10,204 bases of DNA, taken from positions 1-10,204 of the forward strand of contig LOCH01000015.1 of assembly GCA_001516765.1 (NCBI GenBank), given 5' to 3'. Made by a program: the position numbers and the translations under genes. The notes beneath the pieces are model-generated. The model did no database searches, was not told where the DNA came from, and was given only the letters and a program-made list of their open reading frames with translations. Origin of the DNA: Vulcanisaeta sp. MG_3 (lineage in GTDB: Archaea; Thermoproteota; Thermoprotei; Thermoproteales; Thermocladiaceae). Shown here piece after piece: positions 6,547 through 10,204 of this stretch. Each line of letters starts with the position of its first letter. The stretch's first letter is position 1.

Positions 6547-6969
6547 TTACATCAAAATCTTCATACCATCGCGCACAACCCTCTGTAACTCGGTCATAAC
6601 CTTTGACGCTAACTCTTCATGGTTCACCATATACTTAGCAATAATCCTCAACGCGTCTGTGAAATTACTTATATAACTGCTCACAAACTCGGGGTCACTT
6701 ACCATTAATAATCCATTATTAATATTACTTATAAACTCGCCAATCGTATTGGCTAAATCATTACTTACGCAATCATTCAATCTGGCTGTTTCAATCAATC
6801 TCTTTTCTTTATCGAGGTGATCCCTTACTAGGTTTAGGAGTTGGTCTTGTAAATTCACATTATTTCTGGCCTTTATTATCAGTAGTAATATCATGTAATG
6901 TTCAATCATTATTATGGAGTATGCCGACGCTAGTAGATTAATTATATTTTCTATACAATTATTATTCAT
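6547..6969 (-). CDS. Uncharacterised all-helical protein
   Basis: A 140-residue protein rich in Ile, Leu and Asn, with no family I recognise. The sequence suggests four helices: about 3-34 (very hydrophobic, with Glu23-His24), 40-63 (charged, with His51 and Glu55), 70-88, and 95-137. That pattern suits a small four-helix bundle. Glu and His occur in three of the helices, as in ferritin-like metal sites, but the E-x-x-H pairs of that family are not present, so I do not claim it. The first helix is broken by Glu/His and Lys/Arg, so a membrane segment is unlikely although not excluded. The ATG at 6969 has a TATA-like element 26 bases upstream. The gene lies 37 bases after the zinc-ribbon gene on the same strand and converges with mdh. 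Confidence 0.72.
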   Translation of the reverse strand: MNNNCIENIINLLASAYSIIMIEHYMILLLIIKARNNVNLQDQLLNLVRDHLDKEKRLIETARLNDCVSNDLANTIGEFISNINNGLLMVSDPEFVSSYISNFTDALRIIAKYMVNHEELASKVMTELQRVVRDGMKILM

Positions 6970-6990
6970 ACGTATTATGTATGATGGTTC

Positions 6991-7000
6991 ATTTTTATTC
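6991..7000 (-). promoter_or_regulatory. TATA-like element for the helical protein
   Basis: The minus strand reads GAATAAAAAT, centred about 26 bases from ATG 6969. It lies in the 37-base gap after the zinc-ribbon gene, so the gene may have its own promoter rather than only read-through. Confidence 0.4.
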
Positions 7001-7006
7001 TTGATT

Positions 7007-7258
7007 TCATTTACTTGATTTGCCGCTTCTCTTTACCTCCCCTAGAACTTCTCCATACATGCTTACCGAGAATTGCTTACCACACTTTGGGCATGTTATT
7101 GAGATGCCCATGTTATACCAGGACTCCCCTATCTCGACCTCAAAGGTGTGTCCGCAATATGGGCACTTGGCCCTTATCCTTAGCAACCTCTCTGGAACAC
7201 CACCGCTGTATTCCCAATCCTCAGGAAACTCCCACGCCTCACCTTCGCCAGATGACAT
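7007..7258 (-). CDS. Small zinc-ribbon protein
   Basis: An 83-residue protein, numbered from the ATG at 7258. An acidic, Trp-containing N-terminal region (to about residue 20) is followed by a single zinc ribbon with knuckles CPYC (Cys32, Cys35) and CPKC (Cys56, Cys59), 20 residues apart, and a short basic tail. Such ribbons commonly bind nucleic acid or serve as subunits of larger complexes; nothing points to a specific partner. An ATG at 7267 would add three residues, but the TATA element at 7280-7287 is 25-26 bases from 7258 and only about 16 from 7267, so 7258 is preferred. It diverges from dph6 across a gap of about 107 bases that holds both promoters. Confidence 0.8.
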   Translation of the reverse strand: MSSGEGEAWEFPEDWEYSGGVPERLLRIRAKCPYCGHTFEVEIGESWYNMGISITCPKCGKQFSVSMYGEVLGEVKRSGKSSK

Positions 7259-7279
7259 ACCAACCATGGACTTAATTAT

Positions 7280-7287
7280 TATATAAA
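7280..7287 (-). promoter_or_regulatory. TATA box of the zinc-ribbon gene
   Basis: The minus strand reads TTTATATA within a longer AT-rich stretch, 25-26 bases before ATG 7258. It selects this ATG over the one at 7267. Confidence 0.55.
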
Positions 7288-7334
7288 AATCTTACTGACC
7301 AAACCGCCCACGAACAGGCTGTCTTAAAATAGGG

Positions 7335-7342
7335 TTTTAAAT
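7335..7342 (+). promoter_or_regulatory. TATA box of the dph6 operon
   Basis: TTTTAAAT is centred 27-28 bases before GTG 7366, supporting that codon as a leaderless start for the dph6-amidohydrolase transcript. Confidence 0.5.
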
Positions 7343-7365
7343 CACGAAAAACCTTACTGCTTTTG

Positions 7366-8058
7366 GTGAGGGTTTGTTCCCTATTCTCTGGTGGGAAGGA
7401 TTCAACCTACGCGCTGCACTGGGCTGTGCTTAAGGGTTTCAACGTGGCTTGCTTATTAACACTAAGGCCTGGGAGGACTGATTCATGGATGTTTCACTAT
7501 CCAAACATTGAGTGGACCAAGTATCAAGCGGAGGCTCTCGGCATACCCCAGGTAATCTACTATACCAGCGGTGTTAAGGATTTAGAACTCATTGATTTGA
7601 GGAATGCCCTCATTAGTATTAAGAGGGATTTCGGCATTGAGGGCATCGTAACTGGCGCACTGCTTTCGGATTACCAGAGGATGATGATAAACATAGTCGC
7701 TAAGGACGTTGACCTCAAGGTATACTCGCCGCTGTGGAGAAAGAATCAGGTTAACTACCTTAGGGACCTGTATAGGCATGGATTTCGTTTCATACTAACC
7801 TCAATAAGCACCATGGGCCTGAACCCAAAGCTCCTCGGTAAGGTCCTGGGAATCAACGATATTGAGGAACTAATAAACTCCGCGTTGAAGTACGGCTTCA
7901 ACCCTGCACTTGAGGGTGGGGAGGGCGAAACGTTTGTGGTGGATGCACCATTGTTTAGGTACGAGTTGGTGGTTGAGGATGGTGAGGTCAGGAGGCTTGG
8001 TGAGTATTCCTGGGTATACATAATTAAGTCCATTAAAACTAAACCTAAGGTTCAGTGA
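7366..8058 (+). CDS. dph6: Diphthine--ammonia ligase (Dph6-type PP-loop ATPase)
   Basis: A 230-residue enzyme of the adenine-nucleotide alpha-hydrolase fold; it catalyses the last step of diphthamide formation, the ATP-dependent amidation of diphthine on elongation factor 2. The PP-loop SGGKDS lies at residues 8-13. The family signatures GALLSDYQRMM and SPLWR follow in the middle, and NPALEGGEGETFVVDAPLF near the C-terminus is the hallmark of Dph6. Length matches single-domain archaeal members; the extra domains of the yeast enzyme are absent. The start could be TTG 7363 or GTG 7366, adjacent codons; promoter spacing favours GTG. The amidohydrolase gene begins 6 bases after this stop, and its ribosome-binding site overlaps the stop, so the two are co-translated. 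EF-2 and the other diphthamide genes are outside the window. Confidence 0.93.
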   Translation: MRVCSLFSGGKDSTYALHWAVLKGFNVACLLTLRPGRTDSWMFHYPNIEWTKYQAEALGIPQVIYYTSGVKDLELIDLRNALISIKRDFGIEGIVTGALLSDYQRMMINIVAKDVDLKVYSPLWRKNQVNYLRDLYRHGFRFILTSISTMGLNPKLLGKVLGINDIEELINSALKYGFNPALEGGEGETFVVDAPLFRYELVVEDGEVRRLGEYSWVYIIKSIKTKPKVQ

Positions 8059-8059
8059 T
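8055..8059 (+). promoter_or_regulatory. Shine-Dalgarno GTGAT overlapping the dph6 stop codon
   Basis: GTGAT pairs with the ATCAC of the 16S rRNA 3' end and sits 5 bases before the ATG at 8065, the same spacing as the GGTGAT of the SufT-like gene. It includes the dph6 TGA, implying translational coupling, and argues against the TTG at 8059 as start. Confidence 0.55.
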
Positions 8060-8064
8060 TGGGC

Positions 8065-9354
8065 ATGGGTTACGTACTTAAGGACTGCGATTACGCGATA
8101 TCCTGGATTAATGACGAGTTACGAATAATTAAGAATGCTACTGTGGTTATTGAGGACGGCTTAATAGCAGGTATTGGTGAGGGTGCGTACTCACGTGGGT
8201 TCGAGAATATTGACTGTAAAGATCACATACTAATGCCAGGCCTTGTGAATGCGCATACGCACACACCAATGTCGTTATTCAGGGGCTTCTTTGATGACGC
8301 AGAGTTACCGCTTTGGCTAAGTAAGATCTGGAATGTTGAGAGGGAGTTGAATCATAACATCGTTTCGGCGGCTAGCGAATTATCTATAATAGAGATGATA
8401 ATGAGCGGTACCACAGCATTCACAGACCAATACTTCTACCCACAGGCCACAGCAGAGGTTGTGCTTAAGTATGGATTAAGGGCAGCACTTGGACCCCCAT
8501 TCATGGACACGATGAGGGATCCTAAGCAGGTTGAGAATGAGCTTAGGAATTTCGCCAGTGAGTACGCTAGTTCGCAATTAATAAGGCCTATAATAAACGT
8601 TCACAGCGTCTATACTGTAGGTAGAGATACGTTATTGAGGATTAAAGAATTGAGTGATGAACTTAACCTGCCAATCCATATTCACGCATCCGAGACTAGG
8701 GATGAGGTTTATGAAATTAAGAGTAAACATGGCGTATTCCCAGTTGAGTACTTAAACGCACTAGGTCTGATCTCGAGCAATTTACAGCTAGTGCACCTCG
8801 GTTGGGTCACAAATTGGGAATTAGGAATCATAGCGAAGGCTGGTGCAAAGGTCATTCACGCACCCACATCAAACATGAAGTTGGCAACCGCGGGCCATTT
8901 CCCAATGAGAGAATTGATGGATATGGGCGTGATCATAGGCATAGGCACCGATGGGCCCGCCAGCAACAATTCCCTGGACATGTTTAGGGAAATGAAAATG
9001 GCAGTACTCCTCCAGAGGCACTCTTACTGGGACGTTGGCATCAAGGCGCATCATGTGTTTAGGGCAGCGACAATCAATGGTTACACAATACTGGGTCTAA
9101 GGGGTGGATGCCTAGATAGGGGTTGCGTGGCCGATGTTGTACTCCTGGATTCTAAAAATCCGCAACTCCAACCCTTAAGGACAGACAACCTATTATCAAA
9201 CATAGTCTATTCGGTAGATGGTTCAAGTGTGGATTTGGTGCTCGTTAATGGCAGGTTAATTTATGAAAAATCCAGGGATTATTACGCGCTCAGGGAGCGG
9301 GCGGTGAGGCTTGGGAAGGAAATAAATGAGTTTATAGGGAGGTTCCTTCCCTAA
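8065..9354 (+). CDS. Amidohydrolase of the MTA/SAH deaminase (MtaD/TrzN-like) group
   Basis: A 429-residue metal-dependent TIM-barrel hydrolase flanked by the usual small beta domain (about 1-55 and 355-400). Numbered from ATG 8065, the metal site is readable: His64 and His66 in NAHTHTPMSLFRG, His205/His207 and Glu210 in IHIHASET, His244 in LVHLGW, and Asp296 in GIGTDGPASNNSLDM. The last motif, together with SNMKL (about 269-273), places it with the methylthioadenosine/S-adenosylhomocysteine deaminases and the related chlorohydrolase-like enzymes. Expected reaction: hydrolytic deamination of the adenine ring of MTA, SAH or 5'-deoxyadenosine to the inosine analogue. A guanine or other aminohydrolase activity cannot be excluded. 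It is the second gene of the dph6 operon, with a Shine-Dalgarno inside the dph6 stop. Its stop overlaps that of the convergent asparaginase gene by 4 bases. Confidence 0.9.
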   Translation: MGYVLKDCDYAISWINDELRIIKNATVVIEDGLIAGIGEGAYSRGFENIDCKDHILMPGLVNAHTHTPMSLFRGFFDDAELPLWLSKIWNVERELNHNIVSAASELSIIEMIMSGTTAFTDQYFYPQATAEVVLKYGLRAALGPPFMDTMRDPKQVENELRNFASEYASSQLIRPIINVHSVYTVGRDTLLRIKELSDELNLPIHIHASETRDEVYEIKSKHGVFPVEYLNALGLISSNLQLVHLGWVTNWELGIIAKAGAKVIHAPTSNMKLATAGHFPMRELMDMGVIIGIGTDGPASNNSLDMFREMKMAVLLQRHSYWDVGIKAHHVFRAATINGYTILGLRGGCLDRGCVADVVLLDSKNPQLQPLRTDNLLSNIVYSVDGSSVDLVLVNGRLIYEKSRDYYALRERAVRLGKEINEFIGRFLP

Positions 9355-10204
9355 GGGAATTGATCCGCAGCGAAGTGGGCAATCACAACCCTACCCATGT
9401 CCTCCCTGCTCCATGCCCTTCCCATAACCTCGGTGTTAAATGCTGAGGCGACATTACCAACCTTGTCGATAGCTATTAACCCAATATTGCCAGGTCCGAA
9501 CAATTTCGTGACATAATCCACAACCTGCCTAACGGCATCACCAATACTAACGCCGTCCCTCACCAGATTGGCAACCCTTAATGATGCCATAGCCCTAATA
9601 ATGAACTCCCCAATGCCTGTGGCGGATACGGCGCAGACACCATTCTCAGCCCAGTAGCCAGCCCCGGGTAGAGGGGAATCACCAACCCTACCTGGCCACT
9701 TAAGTATCGTACCACCTGTTGATGTCGCTGCAGCTAAATTACCATCTCTATCCAGTGCCACAGCACCAACCGTGCCCATTAAACTAAACCTTCTTGCAAG
9801 TTCGGTATTTCTTTCGTAGCGTGTACGTAAACTCCTAATTAATGAATTATACCTATTGATCTTATTTTCATTGATCAACTCCGTAGATGGTACCCAAAGA
9901 TTGAACTGCTTAGCAAGCTCCTCAGCCCCATCACCAACAATAAGTACGTGGTCCGTCTTCTCCATAACTAACCTGGCAAGCCTTATTGTATTAATCACAT
10001 GCCTAACAGCGGCGACGGCACCAACGCTTAAGTCCTTGCCAAACATGATACCAGCGTCCTGCTCAACCTCACCGAAGAGGTTCAGTACCGAGCCCTTGCC
10101 CGCATCGTATGATCCATCAAACTCCATCACGGACACCGCCTCAACAACCATATCCAAGGCATTACCCCTCCTCACAGCATCCAAACCGGCATTAACGGCA
10201 TTAA
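9351..10204 (-). CDS. Plant-type L-asparaginase/isoaspartyl peptidase (Ntn hydrolase), partial
   Basis: The frame is open to the right edge. The leading codons, 10202-10185, read NAVNAG before LDAVRRGNALD, which is an internal helix of the family, so the true start and the first strand (typically an IIVHGGAG-like segment) lie outside the window; the TTG at 10184 is not the start. The enzyme is made as a precursor that cuts itself before a Thr; here this is the Thr of GTVGAVALD, codon 9771-9773. The substrate site is visible as GGTILKWPGRVGDSPLPGAG and SATGIGE. The alpha subunit carries GSVLNLFGEVEQDAGIM. It hydrolyses asparagine and/or isoaspartyl dipeptides; the latter arise from spontaneous protein damage, which is faster at high temperature. 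All catalytic residues that can be seen are intact. It ends with TAG overlapping the stop of the amidohydrolase gene. Confidence 0.93.
   Translation of the reverse strand, partial: NAVNAGLDAVRRGNALDMVVEAVSVMEFDGSYDAGKGSVLNLFGEVEQDAGIMFGKDLSVGAVAAVRHVINTIRLARLVMEKTDHVLIVGDGAEELAKQFNLWVPSTELINENKINRYNSLIRSLRTRYERNTELARRFSLMGTVGAVALDRDGNLAAATSTGGTILKWPGRVGDSPLPGAGYWAENGVCAVSATGIGEFIIRAMASLRVANLVRDGVSIGDAVRQVVDYVTKLFGPGNIGLIAIDKVGNVASAFNTEVMGRAWSREDMGRVVIAHFAADQFP

Noticed and set aside
10182..10184. TTG as the start of the asparaginase gene
   Set aside because: The reading frame continues upstream to the window edge with family-like residues, and the N-terminal strand of the fold would be missing.

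Overview
The window looks like chromosomal DNA of a hyperthermophilic crenarchaeon, most likely a Thermoproteales member of the Vulcanisaeta/Caldivirga type. This is inferred from the sequence only: arginine is mostly AGG/AGA and isoleucine often ATA, genes are tightly packed, AT-rich TATA elements lie 24-29 bases before many start codons (leaderless transcription, often with GTG starts), and the gene families are archaeal (Sua5 with its C-terminal domain, Dph6, LDH-like malate dehydrogenase, stand-alone Roadblock protein). I see no tRNA, rRNA, CRISPR array, insertion sequence or phage gene.

Layout. 1-436 (-) is the N-terminal part of a membrane-anchored, probably surface-exposed protein cut by the left edge; it diverges from an alpha/beta hydrolase at 674-1291 (+). 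A small two-module Cys/His protein (1328-1618, -) converges on the hydrolase and diverges from an ornithine cyclodeaminase/mu-crystallin family reductase (1744-2724, +). Next come a winged-helix regulator (2817-3269, +), a Roadblock/LC7 protein (3281-3706, -) and a MIP18/SufT-type Fe-S assembly protein (3771-4241, -). Sua5, the t6A tRNA-modification enzyme (4388-5467, +), and malate dehydrogenase (5598-6527, +) follow. Two small minus-strand genes are next: an all-helical protein of unknown role (6547-6969) and a zinc-ribbon protein (7007-7258). A two-gene plus-strand operon then encodes Dph6 (7366-8058) and an MTA/SAH-deaminase-like amidohydrolase (8065-9354). It converges, with a 4-base stop-codon overlap, on a plant-type asparaginase/isoaspartyl peptidase (9351-10204, -) cut by the right edge.

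How genes may work together. Most are housekeeping genes with their own promoters. Two groupings stand out. First, dph6 and the amidohydrolase are translationally coupled; diphthamide synthesis releases 5'-methylthioadenosine and S-adenosylhomocysteine, the substrates expected for this amidohydrolase group, so the operon may pair the pathway with by-product clearance. Second, a TGCAAAT-containing motif sits in three successive promoter regions (reductase, winged-helix regulator, Roadblock gene). At the last it is embedded in a perfect 18-bp palindrome touching the TATA box, suggesting a small local regulon of the winged-helix protein. I see no clearly new defence or mobile system; the regulon and the operon are the best leads. 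No gene-free stretch exceeds 300 bases; the longest is 437-673, which holds two divergent promoters and nothing else I can support.
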